A stretch of 64,000 nt of DNA, from the NCBI GenBank assembly GCA_014529385.2, contig CM043942.1:30590969-30654968 (forward strand). The letters run 5' to 3'. Every line of letters starts with the position of its first letter. The first letter of the stretch is position 1. The notes beneath the pieces are model-generated. The model did no database searches. It saw nothing but the letters and a program-made list of their open reading frames with translations, and was not told the DNA's origin. This stretch comes from Adiantum capillus-veneris. Its lineage: Eukaryota; Streptophyta; Polypodiopsida; Polypodiales; Pteridaceae. A program made the translations under genes and the position numbers. Of the stretch, positions 54,386 through 64,000 are shown piece after piece.

Positions 54386-55539
54386 TATTGCATCTCTATT
54401 TTGTGTGCCAATCTAGCCAAAGGTTCATCATCTTAGATATGTTTGCATCCACCAAATGTAATTTAGTTATAAATCTTTGTAATTGTCGTAAAGGTTTGCT
54501 TGCTTTTTCCATATGGTTTGATAATATAATCTATCATACGCTATACCCTTATAAGAGCTAGTGGGGTTATATTTTGCCGTCTTCTAAATCGCTCTTTATA
54601 ATTTTTTGCTTTGACGTTCTACCTTTCCTCTTGACTCTCTTTCTTCTTTCAATCCATGACCCTTGCATATAGCTCCATGGATTTGGCATTGCATCTCAAG
54701 ATCTTGGATTGTGGTTTGCTTCCATCATCAAGGCAAAGGTTTTTCTCTTTATGCCATCAAGAGACATAGGCACAATTTCTCCCTTTGTTTTAGAAAAAAA
54801 TTGGTGGTTTTCTTAGGATTTATTTTTGCATGGCCGCTTGGAGAATAGCCTCCTCAATGTCTATTTCTTCTTAGGTATTAAAGGGCTCAAAGTGGTTGGC
54901 TTCACTTGGTTGTTCCTCTCTTTCCTTTTGTTGTAGAAGTGATTACTCTAATAAAGCTATAGAAGTGATTACTCTAATAAAGCTGTGAAACATCTCTACT
55001 CTTTGTTTTTGAGGCGTTTGGACCATTTCTTCGTGCTAGAATCATTTCCTTCCCTGACTTCACCATGATTAGAATAACTCTCACACTTTTCAAACTCTTC
55101 ATCTATAGTGCCTTTAGCTCATATCTTCTTTCTTCATGAGTTGGTCTATTTGTATCTTCAAGTGTGGTTTAGTCCTTGAGTGTTTCTTGGGTTGGTAGGG
55201 TTTGACCTTTTACCCTTTGTGTTTTTTAGAGAAATTGTACAAGGCACATCTACCCTTAATGCTGAAACTCCTTCTCCATAAAACCTTTATAAGGGGCTTG
55301 TCAATTAATTGTTGTTTTGTTTTCTAGAGACCAATAGACTCCCAACAAATCACACCTTTGTGGAGCTTTAGGGTATGATTTTGGTGGATTGAGCACATGT
55401 CATTGCTCAAGGAATATCAAGAGGAGACATTCTAGCTATGTTATGGCCTTATATCAAGCATTTGGATATCCATTTACAACACTTCCTTGATGTGTGTGAG
55501 CACACTTACACCCACCAAGGAAAAATATTTTCACACTAA
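54386..55539. other. Unassigned sequence
   Basis: No supported gene. It includes a 26-bp tandem duplication at 54934-54984 ('tagaagtgattactctaata'). Several short frames are broken. Confidence 0.5.
54934..54984. repeat. ~26-bp tandem duplication
   Basis: 'tagaagtgattactctaata' plus five bases occurs twice in direct succession. Confidence 0.9.
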
Positions 55540-57190
55540 CATCAAAATTGGACAGGGATGACTATGCACTTTGGACAAACATGATGCAACATGTCCTTGT
55601 TGCAAAGGGTTTTTAGGACATTGTGCGTGGCTATTATGTAAGACTAGGTTCTATGAATATAGAATTTTTGGATGATGGTGCAAGTTCTAGCAATTTTTCT
55701 ACCAGAGGTGTTACTAGTACTACTAAGCAAGTGCATTGGGATGCTAAGGACATGCATGCTCATGAATTGCAATTTTTGTTTAGTGTTCCATTACTCCACA
55801 CATTATCTCAATACAAATAGTAAAATAGGTTTGTATAAATGGGCTTCCACCTTTAGGCTTGTGATGACAGAGAGTAAAACCAATAGTGCAAAATTTGATG
55901 GTCTTATCTTTGTAATGCTACAAGAGGCCCAATTTAAAAAAGATAGGGGTATGTAGCGTTTTGTTGAACATGCATTTATGACTGCACAACAAAAGAAGCA
56001 TGCCCCCTTAGCCACTCCATCTTCAAACAACAATAAGCCTAAGAAGTCTGATGATAAAGGCAAGAAGGAAATGCAATGTAATTAGGGAAAATTATCATCT
56101 CATCAAGCAAGACCTAAGAGGCTCAAGCTTAAAAGGAAAAATGTAGTCATTGCAAATGCTTCTTTCAATGCCGATCCAAACATTGTGCGGGATGCACAAT
56201 AGGCTTTTAGTGAACAATGTCAACATGAACTATCTATTCATGATGCATGTATTGTAAACAATGTGAATCATGTGTGGTACTTTGACAGTGGTGCAGCTAA
56301 GAACGTTACATCTCATCGTGAATTGTTGACTTCTTTTGTAACTCCCTAATGGGAATAATGTCACTTGTGCCAAGAATACCTCTTATCTAGTTAAGGAAGT
56401 TGGGAAGATTGTGCTTATTATTGCTACAAGTAATAGCTCTTTCACACTTTTGGATGCTATGTATGTAGCTCAGATGAAGAATAACTTTATATGTATTTGC
56501 ACTTGCAAAACTTGGTTTTGTAGTCAAGTTTGTGGATGGCATGTTTTTTTGTATTATTTCAATGTGGTGATACTATTGTGGTATTTAGCACCTTTTTTTT
56601 TGACCCGTAGAAGCTCAATGCTTACAAGAAATGTGTGAAAGATTCAACAAACCCAAATATATCCTTGAAGTCTAGTTCAAATTCAAAACTTTGGTATGCA
56701 CGTTTTGGTCATCTACATTTTGCCAATTTACTTGATTGCAAAAATTTGACATGGTGCTTCATTGACACCCCTTGAGGAACCATTGAAACATGTTGTGAAG
56801 GGTGTATTTTGGAAAAAATGCAATGTTCCAAGTCTGCTAAAGATTTTCTTTTTGTATGGGCTACTAAAAAATTGCTACTTGTCAACCATAGTGACATTTA
56901 TGGTCTGATGCCTGCATACTTCATCTTTTGAGAATCAATTGTACTGTGTGCCTTCCATTGATGATTACTCCAAGCATGTATGTGTGCATCCACTAAAGAA
57001 AAATTTTGAAGTGTTTATGTGCTTCAATTTCTTTGTATGTCTAAAAGTGTGCCCGGTTATATTGTGGGCACCCTCCATGCTGATCGAGAGGGGGAGTATA
57101 CGTCAAAGGAATTCAATGCATTTTTGGAAAGGTGTGAGATAAAACAACAAGATACTGTGTCATATACCCATCAACAAAATGATTGAGTTT
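55540..57190 (+). pseudogene. Decayed copia of the G family (gag, protease, integrase)
   Basis: The gag start LDRDDYALWTNMMQHVLVAK (about 55550-55610) parallels copia G. Then come ASTFRLVMTESKTNSAKFDG, protease HVWYFDSGAAKNVTSHREL (about 56270-56326), pre-integrase WYARFGHLHFANLL (about 56694-56735), SIDDYSKHVCVHPLKK (about 56957) and the HADREGEYTSKEFNAF equivalent near 57080. Frameshifts and stops occur every 50-100 codons, and no LTRs are evident. RT and RNase H are absent. This is an old relative of G. Confidence 0.85.
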
Positions 57191-57768
57191 GATAGGTTTT
57201 TTGTTGCTTTTGAATGTGTTCTCTTATCCACTCTCGTAGGAGTGAGATTTGTGTATGCTCGTTATGACTACATGCTACATGTTATGCATTGTTTTTTTAT
57301 TGATGGATATTCTGATCATGAGTCTACTTCTTATAGGTTACAAGTAGTCATAAGTTACATGTCCTATAGGTTTCTTTGGTAGAGCAATGTAGCTACATGT
57401 TTCATATGCATTGCTCATAGTTATGATTGTGTAGTGGTTGAGGTGATCTCCCACTTTGGAATCTTTGATGCGGTTTATGGTTAAGATTTTGCTCAGTTTA
57501 TAAGGAAGACTTTGTTGAATTTTTGCTAGGATTTCTTACCATACACTTTTTGATACATATGTAAACATTTTGGTTTCTTGACATCCATTTTGCAGATATG
57601 TGTGACGTTTGAGAGTTTGCAAGAGATGACTCATGAGAGGTGGAGGTCTTGTTCATGTTGATACTTGCATTGTTGTTGTCACACATTAGATGCCATTGTT
57701 TCAGACATATGAGGTAGTAGTGGAGATGTATGCATGATGCATGTGAGGTTTTGACATAGTCTAGAGAG
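57191..57768. other. Unassigned sequence between two copia remnants
   Basis: No domain is recognised. One frame contains a short continuation of the integrase-like strand, then decays. Confidence 0.4.
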
Positions 57769-58134
57769 GTGGCTTCATATGCAAGTGACGGTGATGTCAC
57801 ATTTACCTCTTGTATTCCTCTAGCTTATATGTCTGGCACATATGACATTTCTTCTCATTGGTTGCTAGATGAGGATGCAATCTTCCACTTCACACACCTT
57901 GTCATGGAGTGGTTTAGTACCTTCTCTAGTGGGGGGCTTGGCCGTGTGCGCTTGGTTGATGGTTCAATGTTTGAGTTTGCAGGAGCAAGAGATGTATGCT
58001 TGTTATCACCTAGTGGTCCATCTTGTATGCTACAACATGTGCACTATGTTCCTAAGCTTGTGCATAGTTTGGTCTTGCTGGGACATCTAGCAGATTGTGG
58101 TTGTCATGTACTGCTTTGGGAGAAATCTTTCTAG
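57769..58134 (+). pseudogene. Copia protease region of another family
   Basis: An open frame of 121 codons: SHWLLDEDAIFHFTHLVMEW aligns with W-I-L-D-S-G-A-S-F-H-x-T, but D-S-G is D-E-D, so it is inactive. It continues VRLVDGSMFEFAGARDVCLL, MLQHVHYVPKLVHSLVLLG and CHVLLWEKSF, the standard tail of copia proteases (GxGDVxL...VxYVPxLxxSLLSVGQL). It stops where the pre-integrase domain should begin. Confidence 0.8.
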
Positions 58135-58915
58135 GTGCATTGTGGATTTCTTGAGATTGCGAGAGATGCTAGGTATGGCTTCTCTACTCCATTGGACATA
58201 TCTAAGGTCCGAGATGATTTGGGCTTGATTGCATCATTGACATGTAGCATGTAAGAGATGAGACACGCCTCATTCATGAGTGAGCTCTAGTATGCTCAAG
58301 AGACAGAGCATGTAGCTGTGTAGAACATGCCCGTGGACTTTGCAAAGTTAAAGGTGAATCAAGATTGATCTAGTGAGACACAATAGGTGTCGTCTGAGTC
58401 TGTACAAATAGAGATAGAGAAATTCTGCTCCCTAGAGACATATACAAAGATGATGGACATGGAGTTCTTTGATATGCTCATGCTAGAGGTTGATGAGCTG
58501 ATATCAATACACATGGTTCCACCTATGGATGATAGGGATGTATCCATTCAAGTGTTAGCAATGACATACCCATATGTGATGAGTAGTCTTGATGATTTAG
58601 TGTATGTTGGTGTCACTGAGGAAGCTAGTACAACCAAGATTGCACATATTTTGTCATCGTTCAGGCATCTCATGTACAACCTACTAGTGTCATGGCCCAA
58701 GTTAGCAATTTTAGTAAGATAATTTGCAACATGGATTGCTAATCATACGATGAATGACACTAGCATGATGCATTGTGGAGCTGTGCAGACCATACAAAGG
58801 TGTCTGCAAGATTTGCATGTAGGTTCTAGCATGGATTTGCACGCTCATGTATCACTAGAGATTATATGGATGCATGTAGATCATCTGAGTGAGTCAGTGG
58901 GCATAGGCTCTTGGA
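58135..58915 (+). pseudogene. Downstream broken frames after the copia protease
   Basis: Frame 58387-58722 (SLETYTKMMDMEFFDMLML, AHILSSFRHLMYNLL) is open but has no known domain. It probably belongs to the same decayed element or to DNA inserted in it. Confidence 0.3.
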
Positions 58916-59090
58916 GTCTTCTTGCTTGTATTACTTGTATATACTACTAGCTAGCTAGTAGGACCCACTTATCAACATATTCATCTTTACGTGAGAATAT
59001 GTTAGGCTCAAAGAGTTTCTTGCCTGTATTACTTGCATATACTAGTAGTTAGCTAGTACGACCCACTTATCGACATATTCATCTTCTTGC
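58916..59090. repeat. Direct repeat, two ~68-bp copies 101 bp apart
   Basis: 58920-58987 and 59021-59087 share 'gtattacttg.atatacta' and 'acccacttatc.acatattcatctt' with few differences. Confidence 0.8.
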
Positions 59091-59099
59091 CTCAAGGCC

Positions 59100-59990
59100 G
59101 AACATTTGATGTTTGGTCAATCAACCACTCACTTCACTAAATAGTCACCTTGTTATTTCTACATAAATGAATAAGGGGTCTTGCTCATTTAGTAATGAGT
59201 ACTCCACCCACACACAGTCTATCACTCCACACTCACCGCACACACACCCACACCACATAGCTTCCACATTGGCATGCTCTTTAGACCTCACTGCAGGAGT
59301 GATGAGACAACTTGCAAATCGTAAACCAATTGTCCCTTGGGTAGTAAGCTTCAAGTATTTATCCACAAGCTTCACAGGGGCACAAACTATGTCTTGTAAT
59401 TACCATTACCAACAACTGAATGTTGGTCAATGAGAGACATGTTCAACTCACTTTGTGCCATTACATTGATTGAAGGCCTTGCTACCCATTACAAAAAACA
59501 AGATCAATTTAAAAGCACATGCGTGATTAACTAAAACAAAAGTGCAAGACCATATCTTTCATTGTTTTAGATGGCTTGAAGTTGCCAACATATGACATCA
59601 CCATTTTCTTTATTGAGTCATAAAACATATGAGTACATCCATCATTGAAACATTCATGGAATGTTTAGATATGTGTAATGCATAGTGGATGGTATGCATG
59701 GGAGTATGGCAACCAGAACAGACTATACACTTCTTCCTCCATCAATACCCCAACAACCAATACAGACTGACATGAGAACTTGGAATGGCCTTGTGGTTGA
59801 ATTTGCGTTGTAGGGAGTTGGCACTATTGCATAACTTGTTGTGATTTTAATTTGTGCATTCAATAAAGATGTGAAGCTCACTTGAAGCCTTGCTTCACAC
59901 ACTTCCTTTACACACTCATTGTGCCTCTCCTACAAAAACAATAAAATTAGACCCACAAAATCAATCTAGCTATTATAGAGGTTAAGCCCA
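59100..59990. other. Unassigned sequence
   Basis: No supported gene or repeat boundary. Confidence 0.4.
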
Positions 59991-59994
59991 AGAC

Positions 59995-60564
59995 TATTGC
60001 TTTAAAGCTTTAAAGTGATGTTTGCCTCAACCCATATACCCACATAGCTTTAAAGCAACATGGAGATTATTACAGCTTCAAAGAAATTGCTATTACCACC
60101 AGTAGCCACTATAAAGCATGGGATTTTGGAGAATGTCAAGTAGCTTTAAAGTAGTAAAAGGTGTTTGGAAGCATGCCAATATGCTTTAAAGCATACGAAA
60201 CACGCTTTCTACAAGGTTACATGCAGGTTTTAGTGAGGGCAATGCAAGCATCTCCTAGTAAACTGTCATAAGCTTTAAAGTGCAAGTATATGCTTTGAAG
60301 CATGTCATGTTACACTCCAATTCATGTCATTGAGTGTAATTATACACTTGAAATCATGTCACTAAATGTGGAGAGCGCATGTGCAAATGTGTGCATGCTC
60401 GGTGTGCCATGTGAGGAAGGAGAATGTAGAGACTTTTGGGTAGAGATCTCAGTGAGGATTGGAATACCTTATCACTTCTTATTGATCTATATTACCAATG
60501 AATAGAGATAAGATTAGTATGATCATTAAGATGGATGTTTTACCAATTTTCCTTAACCCTAACA
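59995..60564 (-). repeat. Probable 3' LTR of a copia element, left boundary uncertain
   Basis: The plus-strand end CCCTAACA (60557-60564) is followed by a minus-strand purine tract AAGTGGGAGATT, a classic copia junction. The minus strand therefore begins TGTTAGGG. The region is studded with AGCTTTAAAG-like motifs. The far end of the LTR is not identified. Confidence 0.6.
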
Positions 60565-60580
60565 ATCTCCCACTTGAAGG
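60565..60580 (-). other. Polypurine tract of the 60.6-kb copia element
   Basis: The minus strand reads CCTTCAAGTGGGAGAT, ending at the LTR. Confidence 0.75.
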
Positions 60581-60593
60581 CCAACGTGGCCCA

Positions 60594-60657
60594 CATGGCT
60601 ATAGGTGTAATTATGTACAATTATACATGGCTATAGGTGTAATTATGTACAATTATA
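60594..60657. repeat. Perfect 32-bp tandem duplication
   Basis: 'catggctataggtgtaatta...' occurs twice without mismatch (60594-60625, 60626-60657). Confidence 0.95.
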
Positions 60658-60859
60658 CAACCATGAAGCAATCCTACTGCTTCACCCAACACCCATCATC
60701 TCCATGCAATGCGAAAACCTCTCTAAGGGTAGGCTCTTTGTGAGAGCATCTGTAAGGTTTTCATCCGCATGAAACTTGACTAGATCAATGCATTTTCTAG
60801 CCAATATGTCACATATCACATGATAACAAACTGCTATGGGTTTTGACCAGGGGGTTCTT

Positions 60860-61590
60860 TGCTAGTCCAATCACACTCTAACTATCACAATGCAACAGTG
60901 GAGTCTGAGTAATGACAAGATCTCCCACTAGCCGAGGTAACCACACAACTTCCTTTCTAGCATCAAAAATTGCCACATACTCTGACCTTGTGGTGGAAGA
61001 TGATGTACAATTTTGGAGACATGATCTCCATGACATGGCTGCTCCAACAAAAAGGAAAACATAGCCAGACGTGGATCTTTGACAATTTGCACAACCAACA
61101 TAATGAGCATCCGTGTAACCCACAATGGATGCATCACAAAGCGTAAGCCCTTGTTTGTTGTGCCTTTTAGATATTTCAAGATATGCTTCACTAATTCTAA
61201 GTGCTTTCTACCAGGATTTCCCATAAATCTACTAAGCACTCACATTGCAAAAGCAATGTCTGGCCTCATGGCTACCATGGCATACATAAGATTGCCAACT
61301 ATAGAAGAGTATGGCACCTTGGCCATTTCCACTTTCTCAGCATCAGATTTGGGAGAATCATTCTTGATAAGTTTTGCATATGCCTACATTGGGGTACTAA
61401 ATGTAGCCTTCCCCCCTTGCATATTAAAACATTGCAAGACCTTGTGGAAATACATTTTCAAAGATAATTCTAATATTCTGCGTTTTCTATCCCTCTTGAT
61501 GTGCAAACCAAGATATTGACTTGCATCTCTCAAATTAGCATATTCGTAGCCAGCATTGTGTCTTTCATTCCTCTCACATTTGAAACGCAA
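60860..61590 (-). pseudogene. Copia RT C-terminus and RNase H
   Basis: Reading leftward: SQYLGLHIKRDRKRRILEL (RT thumb, 61530-61470); then VPYSSIVGNLMYAMVAMRPD-type sequence near 61310-61260; then LSRFMGNPGRKHLELVKHIL and KYLKGTTNKGLRF (61235-61140). RNase H follows as GYTDAHYVGCANCQRSTSGY (61120-61060) and SSTTRSEYVAIFDARKEVVW (about 60990-60930). The second RNase H acid (S-E-Y) is present. Small frameshifts occur at about 61380 and 61130. RT upstream of 61590 is replaced by a duplicated segment. It belongs with the LTR ending at 60564. Confidence 0.85.
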
Positions 61591-61774
61591 ATCAGCCCTC
61601 GATCTAGCGCTTCGTGGCCATCAACAATTCCATATCAAGGTGGAGCATCAAATCAGCCGTGGAGGTGCTTCATTTTGAAGAGTTACTAGAGCAACATTCC
61701 CCATTGAGTCAGTAGAGTTTGCATTTGAGGTATTGCAATGTGTACATTCCATTTACGCAATCAAAAGAAAATAC
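61545..61774. repeat. ~230-bp direct repeat, copy 1
   Basis: Shares 'attcctctcacatttgaa', 'ggaggtgcttcattttgaag' and 'tgtacattccatttacgcaatc' in order with copy 2. The RT fragment ends within its first bases. Confidence 0.8.
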
Positions 61775-61924
61775 TAGAGATCAATCCAACTCAAGGTTGG
61801 GGTTCTTATTTTGTTGTGCTTTCATATGGGAGATCAATTATTTTCTCAGTCATTGTTTTTTTGTTTTCAGCCCTCTTACACATGAATAATTTGCTGCCTT
61901 TTGCGTGTCAGATCCACATTTTTG

Positions 61925-62164
61925 CAGCCAACATTTGGACTTTGATTCCTCTCACATTGAAAGCGCAAATCAGCCCCCGGTCTACCCCTTGGTGGCCATC
62001 AATGATCCCATATCAAGATGGATTGAAAGCTACTTTAAATCAATCCTGGAGGTGCTTCATTTTGAAGAGTTACCATGGTGACATTTCCATTGAGTCAATA
62101 GAGTCTGCATTTGAGTTATTGCATTGTGTACATTCCATTTACACAATCAAAAGCAAATACTACA
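61925..62164. repeat. ~240-bp direct repeat, copy 2
   Basis: Partner of 61545-61774. A plus-strand frame runs through it (SWRCFILKSY in both copies; copy 2 continues IESIESAFELLHCVHS). Its meaning is unknown. Confidence 0.8.
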
Positions 62165-62169
62165 TGGTG

Positions 62170-63785
62170 GTCTACTCTGTTGCTACGGAGAGAAGCACCC
62201 AAGAAGTGGGACAATTTGCACTTTAGCCTAGATAACACAAGAATATGAAGAAGATGTCATCACGGTGTCATGAGATTTTTGGAGCAAGGGATTGCGCATA
62301 TGTACATACTCATGCATGGTGCATCAAAAAAAGGATTGCCCATTTTCCAGAGCCAGGTGGTTACGTGGGACCCACATGTGTACAGGTAGGGCAGGGTGTA
62401 CATAGTACATCGATTTTCACTATTACCAGTACCAGTGTGTTTCTTCTACAATAATGAGGAGTTGATAGCGCGTAAAAATTCTCGAGGAAGCTATCCGCGG
62501 GCCAACGACATGAGGTAAGCAGGTGCGTCAGATGGCATCTAGTGGCGTCAGGAGGTCGAATGGGGTATTTGCACGTGGAGAAGTACGGACACAACGTGGA
62601 TGTTTTCTTGTGATAATTCTGCAAATCATGAGGACCATCTTTTGGGACCACTTCACGTGGTGGCGGGAGGTATTATTGAAAAAAGTCGAGTGCCAGGTGT
62701 GCGTATGGATGCAAGCAGGGTGACAACTATGCACTGCGAGGTCAGTTTTTGGCCTGTTCGGGGTCCGTTTGAGGTCATCTAAAAGGCCAAGGGTGCCCAA
62801 GTAATAAAGCTAAGTGTGGGAACTGAAAAAACTGAGAGAAGACCAGAAAAAACGTGGAGAAGACAGGAGGAAAAGCCGCAACTGTGTTTTTGGGGTTTTT
62901 GGAGCCTGTTTTGGCCGTAAACTGCTCATCCGAGGTCGGATTTGAGCAGTTTGACATTGTAGACTGAGGTTTTGGGCCGTTCCGGACGTGATGGCGCTGT
63001 CCATTTTGCCAAATTCCTCCCTCTTTTTTTTTCTATTTTGGTTGTGTAAGTTTCTCCTAGGAGCGAAGTTTCTGCTCCAGTTTGTGATTGTATCTGGCTT
63101 ATTTTACCCATATTGTGTGAGCTATTTGCCCCATTGGTGTTGGCCCAAGCTCATTTGTATCTAAACATTAAAAATTCTCCTCTTTTGAGCTGAGTTTTTT
63201 GGGTGTGTGTGTGTGTGTGTATCTCTGTGTGTGGAGTGGGTAAACGGATAGTCTCTCTCCTCTCACTCCATAGGTGTTCCCTGTCTCGGCCAGCTCTGTT
63301 GTGTAAGCCGAGTGGTGCCCCATAGTGTGTGTGTATATCCTTCCAAGAGTATGTGTCGGGTCATTATAGAGGCGTTTTGTGTGTTTCCATCCCGCTACCA
63401 TTCTTTTGGCGCCCCCACGGAGGATCTTGTTCGAGTACCTTCTGCTTCGGTTGGAGGTTACAGACTACAGGTTATAGGTTACAGGTTACAGGGACAGGTA
63501 CAGGTACAGGTGATTCACATAGGTACAGGTAGCTAGAGTACAGTGATATACTAGCAGTGGTGTCACTTGCAGTTGTTGTGGGTATGCATCATTTGGTGCC
63601 TGTTTGAGCGCATTGTCTGCTGGATTGTACGTTACTTGTGGAAACTGCCATTGTACGCATTTGTGGAGCCATACTTGGTTTTATTTGGCAGTCCTAGCCA
63701 TTTCTGAGACTTGGTCTGGAACCTGGAACATATCATTTCTGAGACTTGACTATACGTGATTTGCATTAGCCTTCGTGTGATGGTC
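62170..63785. other. Unassigned sequence
   Basis: No supported gene. It contains (GT)n at 63203-63221 and a short-period tract at 63461-63531 built from 'ggttacag' and 'ggtacag'. Confidence 0.45.
63461..63531. repeat. Short-period tandem repeat (ttacagg / gtacag)
   Basis: Successive 'ggttacag', 'gttacaggg' and 'acaggtacagg' units, imperfect. Not the plant telomere repeat TTTAGGG. Confidence 0.8.
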
Positions 63786-64000
63786 GATAGCGTGAGGTTT
63801 TATTGAGCTAGGGGATTCTCAAATGTGGAGATCCTTTCGGTGATACAGGTAGTTGGAGCACCCTTTTTGTGACCTCGTCATAGGCTATGTATTAGTGATT
63901 CCTATTTGATGCTTGGGTTCTATTGTTGGCAGTTTATGCATACATATACAGTCTATATTTTGGGTTCACGCTGCTCTACTTCTGGGGAAACTCTGCCAAA
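63786..64000 (+). other. Copia A-family leader fragment at the right edge
   Basis: 'ggttttattgagct', 'gattctcaaatgtggagatcc' and 'ggtgata' match 5128-5190 in the same orientation. Another copia A-type element probably continues beyond the window. Confidence 0.55.

Noticed and set aside
63411-63428. TTTTGGCGCCCCCACGG as a primer-binding site
   Set aside because: It resembles the tRNA-Asp site only in its first bases, and no LTR end (CA) precedes it.
63461-63531. Interstitial telomeric repeat
   Set aside because: The unit is TTACAGG/GTACAG, not TTTAGGG, and it is short and irregular.
1-64000. tRNA or rRNA genes
   Set aside because: I found no tRNA cloverleaf or rRNA segment by reading; the tRNA-like strings are all retroelement primer sites.

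Overview
The window looks like nuclear DNA of a land plant with a large, repeat-rich genome. Almost every recognisable coding stretch comes from an LTR retrotransposon. Primer-binding sites are of the plant types (initiator tRNA-Met for the copia elements, tRNA-Asp for the gypsy elements), microsatellites are long, and most elements are nested and broken. I see no bacterial operons, rRNA, tRNA or CRISPR. A spliced bacterial-type DNA amino-methyltransferase gene (19.1-20.4 kb) makes a non-seed plant such as a fern or bryophyte plausible, but that is inference; the species cannot be named from this sequence.

Layout. 1-1.5 kb: the edge of one LTR element, inserted into a rearranged copia fragment whose gag halves point away from each other around an LTR piece. 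3.9-4.3 kb: a decayed copia integrase interrupted by copia element A (LTR 4343-4582). A's gag is split at codon 17 by element B (5613-16949), a minus-strand gypsy-type element with 909-911 bp LTRs and an imperfect 5-bp target duplication. B encodes gag and two protease-like domains but no reverse transcriptase or integrase. Its 5' leader holds about eight ~284-bp repeats, each centred on the 20-bp palindrome ACATGGATCGCGATCCATGT. Two MITE-like elements sit inside B. A resumes at 16950 (gag, protease, start of integrase) and ends at a rearrangement with a 27-G run and an inverted reverse transcriptase.

19.1-22.6 kb is the only region that looks like non-retroelement genes. A minus-strand, four-exon beta-class DNA methyltransferase gene has phase-consistent GT-AG introns. 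Divergent from it is a plus-strand ORF with an AT-hook-like motif and a SWIM zinc finger, followed by a small unknown ORF. 26.7-37.4 kb is gypsy element D, whose pol was lost together with part of an inserted copia element E. 38.7-48.6 kb is three tandem copies of a ~1.5-kb unit. The middle copy is split by copia G (40723-45897), whose two 226-bp LTRs appear identical and whose 5-bp target duplication CCCAC is perfect. G is the youngest insertion, and its gag-pol has a single one-base break. 48.6-64 kb holds more MITEs, foldback DNA, decayed copia protein fragments and unassigned AT-rich sequence.

The genes do not form a cellular pathway. Gag, protease, integrase and RT/RNase H fragments are parts of retrotransposon particles and cDNA-integration machinery. 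Only copia G is close to complete. B and D could move only with enzymes supplied by other elements. The methyltransferase and SWIM ORF may be a decayed DNA-modification locus or cargo of a mobile element.
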